A stretch of DNA of 64,000 nucleotides from Eubacterium sp. (GCA_017446095.1 JAFSRN010000008.1:1-64000); one strand, 5' to 3'. Positions 6,877 to 16,373 are shown, counted from the first letter of the stretch. Translations and numbers: made by a program. The notes: generated from the letters alone by a model not told the origin.

Positions 6877-8418
6877 TTAATAATGTACTATTTCCTTGCC
6901 CGCGCGCTTTGCCTCGGCTTCAACATCGGGATTATCGCCTATAACGTTGCACTTGCCGAAGTACTTAAGCAGCACGGAAAAATCCTTAAGCGATTCAATG
7001 CGCACCAGTTTACCGCCGCTAACGAACATAGTGTTGCCAAGCAGCGTGCCGTACGGGTCGATTACAAACAGCATCCTGTCCGTAGGCATTGAGTTGATAA
7101 TATCCACGTTCTGCTCGGCGGACAGATTGTAGTTAACCACCGCGTAGTCGGCTTGCTTATCCTCAAAATACGGAATTGTGGAAATAACCTTTGTGCCGAA
7201 AATGCCGCGGTTTTTGGAACTTATCAGCAGCCTTTTTTCGCCGTTCAGGAACACCGTTTTAACCTTGGATTTGTCATCCTCGCCTGCAAAGTACGGGAAC
7301 ACGCCGAAGGTGTCGGCAGCGCTATCTACGTCCTCGCAGTCCTGAATTGCGGCTGAGTACATATCCTCCCTGAGGAAATACACCTTTTCGTAATGCGACA
7401 GCGTGTGGTTGCGCGCAATGCGATCGGGGTCGCTGAGTATGGTATTTGCCAAGGTGTCAACATAAATGTAACTGTCGCTGACTCTTTTGAGCAGCAGCGT
7501 CCAGTAAAACGAGTTGTTCATCAGGTTGTACGCCTTGTCAAAACGCTCGTTGCCGAGCAGCCTTTTCTGCTCGTTTGCAAAAATATAATCAGGCAAAAAG
7601 TCGTATACATCGTCGGGATTTTCCAAAAACTGGAACTCTTTGCCGAGGAACATAACCTTGTCGTTATCCTCAACCTTACGCGGCAGCAAGCCCTGCTTTG
7701 GCAGAATACGTATGCTGCCCACCATTTTTTGCAGCTCGTCCTCGTATTCCCTTACCGACTTTGAGTCAATCAAAAGCGTAACTTGTGCATCATTGCGGTG
7801 CGAAAGTGCAACGCGCTTAAACATCTCAAACGCGTTGGGATCCTTTTGAATATTAGCGGCAATAAGGATTTTCTTCTTGCCGTTAGCAGGCTTTTCCTCT
7901 TTATATTCGTCAAGCTTCTGCGGATGATTGAAAATGGAAAGCAGCTTTGCATAGGCGATTTTACCCAAGCCCGAGCCTGCGCTGAAGTGGTAGCTTGTTT
8001 TAATCTCCGTACAGTTATTTGCGATTATTTCGTCAAGATTTGCGGGCTTTTTGTGAATTGCGTTAATAACAAACTGACCGTCGCGAGGGGCGAAAAACGC
8101 AGGCAGATACTCCATCACATAAACAAAACGTGAAGTTGCAACTGCGCGATAATACTCGTCGCTCTTGCCCTTAACGGGGATGCCTGTGCCAAGCTTTTCG
8201 CACACCGAGGGTGCGGCGTAGAGCTTGATACCCTTTGCCTTGAGCGCTTTTGCAACAACCGTAAACGCACCGAGCCTGCTGTCCTGACCTGCAACAAGGA
8301 ACACCGCCTTGTCGTCAATCGGCAGATCAAGAGCGCTTAAATAGGCGTTTTCCTTTGCAGGTTCGTCAGATGAAAAATCTTTAAATTCAATTCTGCTTGA
8401 AATAATATTGTCTGTCAT
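6877..8418 (-). CDS. TagB/TagF-like protein lacking the WHG motif
   Basis: The start is ATG 8418 with AAGGGG upstream, 16 bases after the previous stop; the product is 513 residues. It is not obvious by itself, but residues ~85-135 (SDEYYRAVATSRFVYV...GQFVINAIHKKP) align with the partner gene's SEEYFKYLASAKYLIT...GQILINTWHGIP. The invariant WHG of CDP-glycerol phosphotransferases is replaced by AIH. This looks like a diverged paralog that has lost at least one catalytic residue, possibly a non-catalytic partner or an enzyme with altered chemistry. It is translated from the same operon as the fusion enzyme at 8435-10945. Confidence 0.75.
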   Translation of the reverse strand: MTDNIISSRIEFKDFSSDEPAKENAYLSALDLPIDDKAVFLVAGQDSRLGAFTVVAKALKAKGIKLYAAPSVCEKLGTGIPVKGKSDEYYRAVATSRFVYVMEYLPAFFAPRDGQFVINAIHKKPANLDEIIANNCTEIKTSYHFSAGSGLGKIAYAKLLSIFNHPQKLDEYKEEKPANGKKKILIAANIQKDPNAFEMFKRVALSHRNDAQVTLLIDSKSVREYEDELQKMVGSIRILPKQGLLPRKVEDNDKVMFLGKEFQFLENPDDVYDFLPDYIFANEQKRLLGNERFDKAYNLMNNSFYWTLLLKRVSDSYIYVDTLANTILSDPDRIARNHTLSHYEKVYFLREDMYSAAIQDCEDVDSAADTFGVFPYFAGEDDKSKVKTVFLNGEKRLLISSKNRGIFGTKVISTIPYFEDKQADYAVVNYNLSAEQNVDIINSMPTDRMLFVIDPYGTLLGNTMFVSGGKLVRIESLKDFSVLLKYFGKCNVIGDNPDVEAEAKRAGKEIVHY

Positions 8419-8434
8419 TGCTTGATTTTTCCCC

Positions 8435-10945
8435 TTAGTTAATTGCTTTTTCAAATTCTTCCATTGCTTCGCGGTTGTACTGCTCGGCGTCGAACTTGTA
8501 CTCGTTCGGTACCTTGCCGTCCTTAAACGCAACAAGCGCCTCGTAAATATCGTCAACGCCTGTGCCGATGAGCATCTGACCGTTTTCGTACATACTGTCC
8601 TTAACCGTGTCAAAATCGGACACAACAATCGGCAGACCGATAACCCTTGCCTCTAAAAGCACCATTGGCTGACCTTCAAAAATTGAAGGCAGGAGGAAGC
8701 AGTCGCAGTCCGACATTATTGCAAACGGGTTGTTTACGTTGCCCGTAAGAATAACCTTGTCCTGCAGTTTAAAGCGGTCGCGTTCCTTTGCCGTTTTGTT
8801 TGCAATAGGACCGTCGCCGATAATATACAGCCTTGAATCGGGGTTCTTTTTCCGGAAGCGGTTGAACGCCCTGATAAGATTTATGTGGTTCTTCGCGTCG
8901 GCAAGGCGTCCCATTGTGACGAAGTTGATATTCTCCTTCTTCGGCGCAGGAACTGCAAGCTCGCCTTCGCTGTCGTCGTTGAGGTAAATATACTTTTCGC
9001 CGTCAATTTCAATGTATTCCTTTTCCTCAACGCCGCGCACAACTCTGTCCGCATTAATCATATTCTTTGCGTAAGAGAAGCGCGAATACGTTTCGTCAAT
9101 CGCAATATCCTTCCTGTTTTCAAGCATCGTTGTTTTTGAGCAGGCAACGTACTTGTCGTAATACGGATAGAGCTTGTAAATGCAGTCGAGATGACCCTTG
9201 AACACCTGCACGCCGTTTACGATTTTATCGTGCTCGCTGCGCAGAACGTTGTGCTGCCAGATAACCTTTTTGCAGTTTTTATCGGTATTCGCAACGTAAA
9301 TGTTTGCGTAGTAGGAATTCATACCGCTGAAATCCGCGATGCAGTCAAAGTGAATATCGCAGAACATACGCCTGTATTCATCGCGGTAGAACTGCGTCGG
9401 GAACATATCGTCGCCGTCAAAGGCGGTGAGCCCGTTTTCCTTGCTGTAGTTGATTCTTGCAATCGTTTCAACATTAGCGGTGTGACCGTCCGGCTTGTAG
9501 TATACCCTGATATCTTTAGGTATGCTCTTGATGTAATTTTCGGAATACGCTCTTGCACCTGTTGAAAAGAAAGTTACGTCGTACTTGTCCGTATCAATAT
9601 TATTCATCAGGTTGAAAAGCGAAAAGCTGATGCCGTTTGCAAGGATTGCGTCAAGGTGCAAAAGCAGCTTGAACTTGTCCGTTTTAAGCGAAACGCAGTT
9701 GCTCTCGTCGCCGAAGAAAACGGCGTTTGCCACCTTTTCGCAAACGTGGCCGTCATCGTTGCAGGTGTACTTCTGCGCCGCCGCCTGATACTTTTCTTTA
9801 TCAATAATACTGTCAAGCTCGTCGGGCTTTGAAACCCAGTCCGCAACCTGCTCTGCGCTTAAAGTAATCGGACCCGGCAAGTCCTCAACGGGCATATACA
9901 GACCTCTTGATTTTTTGTAATTTTCAACATCGGGGATGTAAAAAAGTATCGGTCTGCCTGTTACAAGGAAATCGAAGAAAATACTGCTGTAGTCGGAAAT
10001 AAGAATATCCGTGCCGCCGAGCAGCAGGTTTGTGTTGATGCCTGCAGGGACGTACTCTTTTTTGACGTTGCCGTTTCCCACCATTGTTTTGTAAACAAGC
10101 TGGTGCGGCTTAAATAGAATCTGGTATTTTTCGGTGTCAATTTTGCTGTAAAGGAGCGACAAAAACTTTTCGTACTCGCTGATTGTGTAGTCGGGAGTGC
10201 CGTACTTTTCGCCCTTCCAGGTGGGGGCGTAAAGGATGAGCTTTTTGGTTTCGTCATACGGTACGCCGAATTTATCAAGCTCTTTTTTAAGGGCTTTTTT
10301 ATCAAAATTAACAGTGTCGTCAATACGCGGATAGCCCGCCTCAATAACCTTGCCGGGGAAAATGCCGTCAAGCTTGAATGCGGTTTTAAAGTTTTCCGTA
10401 GTATAGGGAACGGGGCTGATGATATAGTCGCTTGACACCAGGTTCTTGAACATATTGCGCATATCAATGTCCGAACCGGGGATATCGTAACCGATGTTCT
10501 TAAGCGGAATACCGTGCCAGGTGTTGATTAAAATCTGCCCCTCTTTTTTGATGAAGTAGCTCTTGATTGTAACGTTTGTGATAAGATACTTTGCAGAGGC
10601 AAGGTACTTAAAGTATTCTTCCGACTGGGTTTCGATAAAAATAACGTTGTCCACGTCGGCATATTCCCTGTTAAGCGCTTCAATGTCCTCAACCTTTTCC
10701 AAGGACCATACGTGCGTGAAGTCCTTAAAACGCTCGTCGTGAAGCAAGTAATTGAAAATCGCGCCGGGATTACACGTAATACCCCTGCCGAAAAACGCCT
10801 CGTACAGAATCAGGTGGTCGTCGAGGTCGTATTTAAGGAATGCGTCGTAATAATCGCTTCTTGTTTTAACAATGGGATTGGTAAGGTACTTCACCTGCGC
10901 CTCTTCAAGAAAAGGCTTAAGAAGTTCCTGTGCTTCTTTGGTCAT
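8435..10945 (-). CDS. Fusion of TagF-like polyol-phosphate transferase and GT4 glycosyltransferase
   Basis: This 836-residue two-domain enzyme lacks a signal peptide. Residues ~50-410 match the CDP-glycerol glycerophosphotransferase family (INTWHGIPLK; ILYAPTWKG; FKPHQL; SDYSSIFFDFLVTGRPILFY), which polymerises polyol phosphates for teichoic-acid-like polymers at the inner membrane face. Residues ~425-836 are a GT-B family 4 glycosyltransferase (VTMGRLADAKNHINLI; FLLPSIFEGQPMVLLEA with the E-x7-E pair), which would add sugar to the chain. One protein could therefore build and decorate a repeating unit. The start has GGAG upstream and its own promoter. Confidence 0.9.
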   Translation of the reverse strand: MTKEAQELLKPFLEEAQVKYLTNPIVKTRSDYYDAFLKYDLDDHLILYEAFFGRGITCNPGAIFNYLLHDERFKDFTHVWSLEKVEDIEALNREYADVDNVIFIETQSEEYFKYLASAKYLITNVTIKSYFIKKEGQILINTWHGIPLKNIGYDIPGSDIDMRNMFKNLVSSDYIISPVPYTTENFKTAFKLDGIFPGKVIEAGYPRIDDTVNFDKKALKKELDKFGVPYDETKKLILYAPTWKGEKYGTPDYTISEYEKFLSLLYSKIDTEKYQILFKPHQLVYKTMVGNGNVKKEYVPAGINTNLLLGGTDILISDYSSIFFDFLVTGRPILFYIPDVENYKKSRGLYMPVEDLPGPITLSAEQVADWVSKPDELDSIIDKEKYQAAAQKYTCNDDGHVCEKVANAVFFGDESNCVSLKTDKFKLLLHLDAILANGISFSLFNLMNNIDTDKYDVTFFSTGARAYSENYIKSIPKDIRVYYKPDGHTANVETIARINYSKENGLTAFDGDDMFPTQFYRDEYRRMFCDIHFDCIADFSGMNSYYANIYVANTDKNCKKVIWQHNVLRSEHDKIVNGVQVFKGHLDCIYKLYPYYDKYVACSKTTMLENRKDIAIDETYSRFSYAKNMINADRVVRGVEEKEYIEIDGEKYIYLNDDSEGELAVPAPKKENINFVTMGRLADAKNHINLIRAFNRFRKKNPDSRLYIIGDGPIANKTAKERDRFKLQDKVILTGNVNNPFAIMSDCDCFLLPSIFEGQPMVLLEARVIGLPIVVSDFDTVKDSMYENGQMLIGTGVDDIYEALVAFKDGKVPNEYKFDAEQYNREAMEEFEKAIN

Positions 10946-10974
10946 ATTTGCAACTCCATAAAATAATTTTAAAT

Positions 10975-11003
10975 ATTATAACATAATTCGATATTATTTT
11001 CAA
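10975..11003 (-). promoter_or_regulatory. SigmaA promoter of the surface-polymer operon
   Basis: Minus strand TTGAAA (11003-10998), 17-bp spacer, TATAAT (10980-10975). It is divergent from the acyltransferase promoter. Confidence 0.85.
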
Positions 11004-11041
11004 CATATAAAACAAGTTATTGTGGTTTTGCGGATTTAGAC

Positions 11042-11070
11042 TTGCGATTTTGCACAATATTTATTATAAT
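11042..11070 (+). promoter_or_regulatory. SigmaA promoter of the acyltransferase gene
   Basis: TTGCGA (11042-11047), 17-bp spacer, TATAAT (11065-11070), 28 bp before the start codon. Confidence 0.8.
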
Positions 11071-11098
11071 GGCAACATAAATACAGGGGGTTGTATTT

Positions 11099-12139
11099 TT
11101 GAAAACGAAGAGAATTGAAAGCATTGACATTGCAAGAGGCATTGGCATACTGCTTGTAATCTGGGGGCATCTGACCGTTGACGGGCAGCTGAGCAGATAC
11201 ACGATTTTTACATTCCATATGCCGCTGTTTTTTATGCTGTCGGGCATATTTGCCGCCAAAAGCAAGGACCTTGCAAAAAGCGCGGTAAAGCTTGTGCGCA
11301 CAACGCTTGTGCCCTACCTGACTGTTGTTGCGCTTGACATACTGCCGCGTGCGTACCTTGCGGCAAAGGGCGGTAGCTTCAACCTTGAAACACTGATAAA
11401 AAGCACAATAATGTGCGCATTGGGAATCGGGTTAACATATAACCGCGCGGTGTGGTTTTTATTTTCGCTATTCATAATAAAAGCGGTGTTTTTGCTTGCA
11501 GAGCAGATAAAAAACAAAGTGGCAAAGGACAGCGTAATCCTTGCAATTTGCGCGGCAAGTCTGGTGTTTATACTTACGCGGCGGCTGCTTGAACTGCCGC
11601 AGTACAATATGTACCTTACAACCTGCGGCTGCTTTGTATTTTTCGGCGCGGGGTACTACCTGCGCGATGTGATACTGAACCTTGAGGACAGCGTGCGAAA
11701 ACATAAAATCCACCTTGTAATCGCACCTGCGCTTGCGGCAGTAGTTGTGCTGATTGCGCGTTACGTAAAGCTGTTTTTGATGCATACATATGAGTACACC
11801 GACCACCCGTTTTTGGCACTTATCGCGGCGGTGTGCGGCTGCTATGTAACGCTTGTTGCATCATCGTTTATTGCAACATTAACAAAAGCAGACGTGCTGA
11901 AAAAGCTGCTGATTTTTTACGGCAAAAACAGCATAGTGATTCTGCTGCTGCACTATCCGCTTGCACGGCGGTTTTACCCGTTGATTTTCGGCGCAATCGG
12001 GCTTGAAAAATACATCCACAACCCGGCTGCGGAAATAATACTGTTTGTAATAACCGCAGCGCTGATGATACCTGCAATATATTTGTTTAACAAGTACCTT
12101 TACTTTATCATAGGCAACAAAAAACCGGCTCGTCCTTAG
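11099..12139 (+). CDS. Acyltransferase family 3 membrane protein
   Basis: This 346-residue integral membrane protein of the OafA/WecH acyltransferase type moves acyl groups, usually acetyl, onto sugars of surface polymers. It starts at TTG 11099 after a GGGGG ribosome site. The N-terminus has the family signature RIESIDIARGIGILLVIWGH and the FHMPLFFMLSGIFA motif with its conserved His. About ten hydrophobic segments follow. Its divergent position next to the TagF-like/GT4 operon suggests that it acetylates that polymer (inference). The last few codons (KKPARP) lie inside the left arm of the inverted repeat at 12121-12428. Confidence 0.9.
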   Translation: MKTKRIESIDIARGIGILLVIWGHLTVDGQLSRYTIFTFHMPLFFMLSGIFAAKSKDLAKSAVKLVRTTLVPYLTVVALDILPRAYLAAKGGSFNLETLIKSTIMCALGIGLTYNRAVWFLFSLFIIKAVFLLAEQIKNKVAKDSVILAICAASLVFILTRRLLELPQYNMYLTTCGCFVFFGAGYYLRDVILNLEDSVRKHKIHLVIAPALAAVVVLIARYVKLFLMHTYEYTDHPFLALIAAVCGCYVTLVASSFIATLTKADVLKKLLIFYGKNSIVILLLHYPLARRFYPLIFGAIGLEKYIHNPAAEIILFVITAALMIPAIYLFNKYLYFIIGNKKPARP

Positions 12140-12428
12140 GGTGGGCGACTATGGGATTTAACAGCCTCAAAAAGCATCTTTTAGCGTAATGCTGCGTTAA
12201 AAAATGCTCGGAAGACAAAAAGTATTCCTGCGCTTTTTGCCTTGCCTTACACAAAAATCTGCATTTTTGAGATGCGAAGCAATTTTGAAATAGTAATTTT
12301 GCGTTAGAACAATGAATAAAAAGGTCTTAAGGCTGGCGCCTTAAGACCTTTTTTGAAGCGGTTATAGCGGAAAAGGGCATTTCAAAATCTATTAAATCCC
12401 TTAGTCGCCCACCCTTTGAGCCGGTTTT
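12121..12428. repeat. 308-bp MITE-like element with terminal inverted repeats
   Basis: The left arm (12121-12161) and right arm (12392-12428) are inverted copies sharing AAAACCGGCTC, AGGGTGGGCGACTA and GGGATTTAA. The left arm has four extra bases. The inside has no gene. It contains a strong hairpin at 12328-12356 and short self-matching A/T-rich stretches. It lies between convergent genes, and its left arm supplies the end of the acyltransferase gene. Confidence 0.75.
12328..12356. terminator. Bidirectional terminator inside the MITE-like element
   Basis: AAAAAGGTCTTAAGG/CCTTAAGACCTTTTTT stem-loop; able to stop transcription from both convergent neighbours. Confidence 0.8.
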
Positions 12429-12432
12429 GTTG

Positions 12433-13587
12433 TTAATTTTCAGGCGGTTGCGCAGGTTGCTGCGGCATTGGCGGAACCTGTGGCTGTGCAGGTGCCTGCA
12501 CAGGTTGCGGTGTGTATTGCTGCTGCACCGGCGGTGCCACGGGCTGCGGCGGTGCGGGCGGCGTGTAGTATGTCTGTGCCGTTTGCATTGGTGCAACGGG
12601 CGCTGCAGTTACGCTTGGATGATAGTACACATTTGTGTTTTGCACCTGCGCTGCAACGCTGCCATACTGCGCATATGACTGCTGATACATAGTCGTTTTC
12701 TGCTGGCTGCTCAGGAAATCGAACTGCGTAATCGCACCTTCCTGATACGCCCTGATTTTAAAGTTTTCGTAGTACAGCGCAACGGTTGTGCTGACGTACG
12801 GCGTAACATAAATGCTGATAAGTCCGATAGTCGGAATCATAAGCAGATACCAGCCGAGGAAGCTTAAATCAAGCACAAAAAGTTCCCACTTGTGACCTTT
12901 TGTCATTTTATCGGAAGCGCGCATTGCGTCGCCGAAAGACATCTCGGGATGCTCTGCAAGTATGTATGTGCTAAAGCGCCATTTGTACGAGAATATTACG
13001 CCTGGTATAATAAGCAGCATATAAAGCAGCGCGAGCAGAATTGATTTAACAAGCTGCAGCAGGAATTTCTGCCAGTAGTTTTTGTTAAACGTGTTTTTGA
13101 AAATGTACACAAATCCGTCGCCGAAACTCATATTGTTGCCGCGAATAAGCTGCCAGTAAAGTCCGTCGAGCATGACGGCAAGCGGTGCGAGCGCAAGCCT
13201 GATAATGCTGAAAATAATTATGATAAACAACACAATTATTGCCCCGATAGCCAGCCCTGCAATTGCAAACGGTGACGCTGCGAGTCCGACCTTGCCGTTG
13301 CCGTTAAAGCCGTCAAAGTGTCCCCAGTCGCTGGTGCCGCCCGAGTTATCGCTGTTGCCGAAGTTATCAAAATTATCAAAAAAATCTTCGTAATTATTGC
13401 TGCCGCCGTTATCGGAATAGGAATTTTTGTTGTTAAGCGCGTTTGAAATGCTGCTTGACAGGCTGCTTGCAGGGTTTGAGTTGCCGGCAAGCAAACCGAT
13501 AATCAGCGAAATAAAGAACAGCTTAAGCACGTTGCCGCGGATTAATTCTTTTGCCTGTTGTTTAACAAGCGGTCTGTTAATATCCAT
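12433..13587 (-). CDS. DUF975-type membrane protein with Pro/Gln-rich tail
   Basis: This protein has 384 residues. The start MDINRPLVKQQAKELIRGNVLKLF is typical of DUF975 proteins. Several membrane segments follow (residues ~18-35, 110-140, 165-195, 230-255), with the conserved YKWRFSTYILAEHPEMSFGDAMRASDKMTKGHKWELF block common in this family, a loop rich in Ser/Asn/Gly (40-90), and a cytosolic tail rich in Pro and Gln (300-384). Molecular role unknown. The start has AAAGGATG and lies 11 bp after the glyQS stop, so it is co-transcribed with the synthetase. Confidence 0.85.
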   Translation of the reverse strand: MDINRPLVKQQAKELIRGNVLKLFFISLIIGLLAGNSNPASSLSSSISNALNNKNSYSDNGGSNNYEDFFDNFDNFGNSDNSGGTSDWGHFDGFNGNGKVGLAASPFAIAGLAIGAIIVLFIIIIFSIIRLALAPLAVMLDGLYWQLIRGNNMSFGDGFVYIFKNTFNKNYWQKFLLQLVKSILLALLYMLLIIPGVIFSYKWRFSTYILAEHPEMSFGDAMRASDKMTKGHKWELFVLDLSFLGWYLLMIPTIGLISIYVTPYVSTTVALYYENFKIRAYQEGAITQFDFLSSQQKTTMYQQSYAQYGSVAAQVQNTNVYYHPSVTAAPVAPMQTAQTYYTPPAPPQPVAPPVQQQYTPQPVQAPAQPQVPPMPQQPAQPPEN

Positions 13588-13598
13588 ATCTGCATCCT

Positions 13599-14981
13599 TT
13601 AGAATTCAAGTTTTTCTGCAATAAAGCTTTCCAGTTCTGCAATCGGAAGTCTTACCTGATCCATAGTGTCGCGGTCGCGTACTGTTACGCAGCCGTCCTC
13701 AAGCGACTCAAAGTCGTATGTGATGCAGTAAGGCGTGCCGATTTCGTCCTGACGGCGATAACGCTTGCCGATTGAGCCTGCGTCGTCGTAGTCAACATTA
13801 AACTTCTTTGAAAGTGCTGTAAATACTTCCTCTGCCTGCTCGCCGAGCTTCTTTGAAAGCGGAAGCACTGCCGCCTTGAACGGTGCAAGCGCCGGGTGGA
13901 AGTGCATTACTACGCGGCTGTCGTTCTTCTCTGCGTCGATAACTTCCTCGTCGTACGCTTCGCAAAGCACTGCAAGGAACAGTCTTTCAACACCGAGCGA
14001 CGGCTCAATAACGTATGGAATGTACTTTTTGCCTGTTGCCTGGTCAAAGTATTCAAGGTTCTTGCCCGACACGTTGATGTGCTGGGTAAGGTCGTAGTTA
14101 GTTCTGTCCGCAATACCCCAGAGCTCGCCCCAGCCGAACGGGAACATATACTCAAAGTCAGTTGTTGCCTTTGAATAGAAGGAAAGTTCCTCGGGGTCGT
14201 GGTCGCGCAGGCGAAGATTTTCCTCGCTGATACCGAGCGCGTACAGCCAGTCGCGGCAGAAACCGCGCCAGTATGCAAACCACTCAAGGTCTGTGTCGGG
14301 TTCGCAGAAGAATTCAAGCTCCATCTGCTCAAATTCGCGCACGCGGAAGATGAACTTACCGGGCGTGATTTCGTTACGGAAAGACTTACCGATCTGCGCA
14401 ACGCCGAACGGAATCTTTTTACGCGTGGTGCGCTGGATGTTTGCAAAGTTTACGAAGATGCCCTGCGCAGTTTCGGGACGAAGATAGATTTCGTCCTTCG
14501 TGTCCTCGGTAACGCCCTGGAAGGTCTTGAACATCAGGTTGAACTGGCGGATATCGGTGAAGTTGTTCTTGCCGCAGTTCGGGCACGGGATGTTGTGCTC
14601 TTTGATATAAGCGCTCATCTCCTCATTCGACCAGCCTGCAACATTTGTGCCGTCAAAATTCTCAATAAGGTCATCGGCACGGTGACGTGTTTTACAGTCG
14701 CAGCAATCCATAAGCGGATCGGAGAAACCGCCGAGGTGACCCGAAGCAATCCATGTCTGCGGATTCATCAGGATAGCGGAATCAAGACCAACGTTGTACT
14801 TGTTTTCCTGAATAAACTTTTTGCGCCAAGCGGCTTTGATATTGGTTTTAAGCTCAACGCCGAGCGGACCGTAATCCCATGTGTTGGCAAGTCCACCGTA
14901 TATCTCCGAACCGGGATACACAAAGCCTCTGCCCTTGCAAAGGGTAACAATCTGGTCGAGCGATTTTTCAGTATTTTTCAT
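13599..14981 (-). CDS. glyQS: Glycyl-tRNA synthetase, dimeric type
   Basis: This 460-residue class II enzyme charges tRNA-Gly with glycine. It is the single-chain homodimer form rather than the GlyQ/GlyS tetramer. Visible motifs are [16 protein letters not shown] at the N-terminus, motif 2 ([20 protein letters not shown]), motif 3 ([14 protein letters not shown]) and a C-terminal anticodon-binding domain. Cysteine pairs (CCDC ~94, CPNCG ~137) may bind zinc. The start at 14981 has GGAGG. The promoter directly upstream is strong, and no long leader that could hold a T-box is present. Confidence 0.96.
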   Translation of the reverse strand: MKNTEKSLDQIVTLCKGRGFVYPGSEIYGGLANTWDYGPLGVELKTNIKAAWRKKFIQENKYNVGLDSAILMNPQTWIASGHLGGFSDPLMDCCDCKTRHRADDLIENFDGTNVAGWSNEEMSAYIKEHNIPCPNCGKNNFTDIRQFNLMFKTFQGVTEDTKDEIYLRPETAQGIFVNFANIQRTTRKKIPFGVAQIGKSFRNEITPGKFIFRVREFEQMELEFFCEPDTDLEWFAYWRGFCRDWLYALGISEENLRLRDHDPEELSFYSKATTDFEYMFPFGWGELWGIADRTNYDLTQHINVSGKNLEYFDQATGKKYIPYVIEPSLGVERLFLAVLCEAYDEEVIDAEKNDSRVVMHFHPALAPFKAAVLPLSKKLGEQAEEVFTALSKKFNVDYDDAGSIGKRYRRQDEIGTPYCITYDFESLEDGCVTVRDRDTMDQVRLPIAELESFIAEKLEF

Positions 14982-15012
14982 ATGTGTTGTACCTCCATAT
15001 ACAATTAGAGTT

Positions 15013-15041
15013 ATTATACTATTATTTTAGTTATTAGTCAA
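15013..15041 (-). promoter_or_regulatory. SigmaA promoter of glyQS
   Basis: Minus strand TTGACT (15041-15036), 17-bp spacer, TATAAT (15018-15013). Confidence 0.85.
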
Positions 15042-15044
15042 CAA

Positions 15045-15683
15045 TTACAATATATCTTCGCCAAAATAATCAAGCGCTTCGTTTACTTCAATCAGGTTGT
15101 AGGTTTTGTGCTCTATGCAGTAGCGCACTACCAGGTCGGCGGTGTCGGACAGCGACAGGCAGTAACCTGCGGTTTCGAGCAGGCGCTCTGTGTCCGCAAT
15201 ATCGAGCGACAGCGCAAGGCAGAGCTTGACCGCCGTGCTTTTTGACGGGTGGTAATCGATGTCCGCGCGGATTTTGGAAAACAGGCGGCGGTCGATATCC
15301 GCCTTTTTGTACACGGCGCTGTCCTTTACGCCACGCGCGTCAATCAGCGCAAACAGGTTTTGCTGGAAGGTCGGCTGCTTTTCTGGCAGGACAATTCCTG
15401 CCTGTGCAAGCATCGGCGCATAGCTTGGCGCTTCCCTTTCCGCCGCTTTGTTGCCGACAAAATGCCGCATTGCTTTGGACTTCGGCGCAGGTGCAGACTC
15501 CGCAGGCGCGGCAAATCCGCCCGGTGTATTCAGCGCACACGATTCCTCGTAGAGTTCGTCAATCGCTTCGTACGCGCTCTCAACAACCGCGTTGTGCTCG
15601 CTGCCGTGCAGCGATAAATATGTATTTACATACGATGTCAGGTCGTCGAAAAATCCTTTTTTGAGCTTTTTAAAATGTCGCAT
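15045..15683 (-). CDS. Helical regulator-like protein, partner of the VWA gene
   Basis: The protein has 212 residues. Residues ~105-212 (LFALIDARGVKDSAVYKKADIDRRLFSKIRAD) form an all-helical, HTH-like module that I have seen as the C-terminal part of some macro-domain proteins and as a stand-alone neighbour of VWA genes in Clostridia. No macro domain is present here. Residues 1-45 are helical and 46-95 form an Ala/Pro-rich linker. The gene is divergent from the VWA gene with about 90 bp between the starts. A regulatory or stress-response pairing is inference. A ribosome site (AAAGGA) lies about 13 bases before the ATG. Confidence 0.75.
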   Translation of the reverse strand: MRHFKKLKKGFFDDLTSYVNTYLSLHGSEHNAVVESAYEAIDELYEESCALNTPGGFAAPAESAPAPKSKAMRHFVGNKAAEREAPSYAPMLAQAGIVLPEKQPTFQQNLFALIDARGVKDSAVYKKADIDRRLFSKIRADIDYHPSKSTAVKLCLALSLDIADTERLLETAGYCLSLSDTADLVVRYCIEHKTYNLIEVNEALDYFGEDIL

Positions 15684-15775
15684 TGAAGGTGACCATTCCT
15701 TTCGCGTTAACTGGTATTATTGTATCAAACGGGGAACGAAAAATCAAATAACCCCGAAGAAAGGATTTGAAAATT

Positions 15776-16360
15776 ATGAAAAAAGGATTAACTGAAATTA
15801 TCTATGTACTCGACAGATCAGGCTCGATGGGACACCTGACGGGTGACACAATCGGCGCGTACAACGCCTATCTTGACGAACAGAAAAACTTTGATGGCGA
15901 AACGAGAATCACCACCGTGCTGTTTGACGACAGGTACGAGCTGATGTTTAACGGCGCAAGGATTGAGGACGCGTACCTCGACCACGAAAAGTACTATGTT
16001 CGCGGTATGACCGCGCTGTACGACGCAGTGGGCAAAACGATACTTGACGTAGGTCACAGACTCAGCGTTACGCCCGAAAGCGAGCGCCCCGAAAAGGTGA
16101 TTTTTATCATCACAACAGACGGGTACGAGAACGCGAGCAGAGAGTTTTCGCAGCGCAAGGTACGCCAAATGATTAAGCACCAGCGCGATAAGTACAACTG
16201 GGAATTCCTGTTCTTCGGTGCGAACATTGACAGCGAAGCAGTTGCCGACACAATCGGTGTTTGCCCGAGTCAGGCGTTCAACTTTGAGGCTTCGAGCAAA
16301 GGCATTAAGCGCATGAACGAAGCCTGCTGCCAGGCGACTGCGGTATTCCGCAACAACTAA
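15776..16360 (+). CDS. Stand-alone VWA domain protein
   Basis: This 194-residue protein is essentially one von Willebrand A domain in the cytosol. The metal-binding MIDAS site is complete: DRSGSMG (DxSxS, ~11), the Thr in RGMTALYDA (~76) and the Asp in TTDGYENAS (~110). The start is ATG 15776, ten bases after AAAGGA; the TTG at 15767 is too close to it. VWA domains of this TerY-like type bind partner proteins in a metal-dependent way. The natural partner candidate is the divergent helical protein. The exact role is unknown. Confidence 0.85.
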   Translation: MKKGLTEIIYVLDRSGSMGHLTGDTIGAYNAYLDEQKNFDGETRITTVLFDDRYELMFNGARIEDAYLDHEKYYVRGMTALYDAVGKTILDVGHRLSVTPESERPEKVIFIITTDGYENASREFSQRKVRQMIKHQRDKYNWEFLFFGANIDSEAVADTIGVCPSQAFNFEASSKGIKRMNEACCQATAVFRNN

Positions 16361-16373
16361 ACGGCACAAAAAA

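Noticed and set aside
8419-8628. N-terminal 70 residues of the longest frame over the 513-residue TagF-like gene
   Set aside because: The extension overlaps the end of the preceding gene in another frame and lacks a ribosome site; ATG 8418 is better placed.
14982-15044. T-box leader before glyQS
   Set aside because: The promoter lies only about 30-60 bp before the start, leaving no room for a T-box structure.
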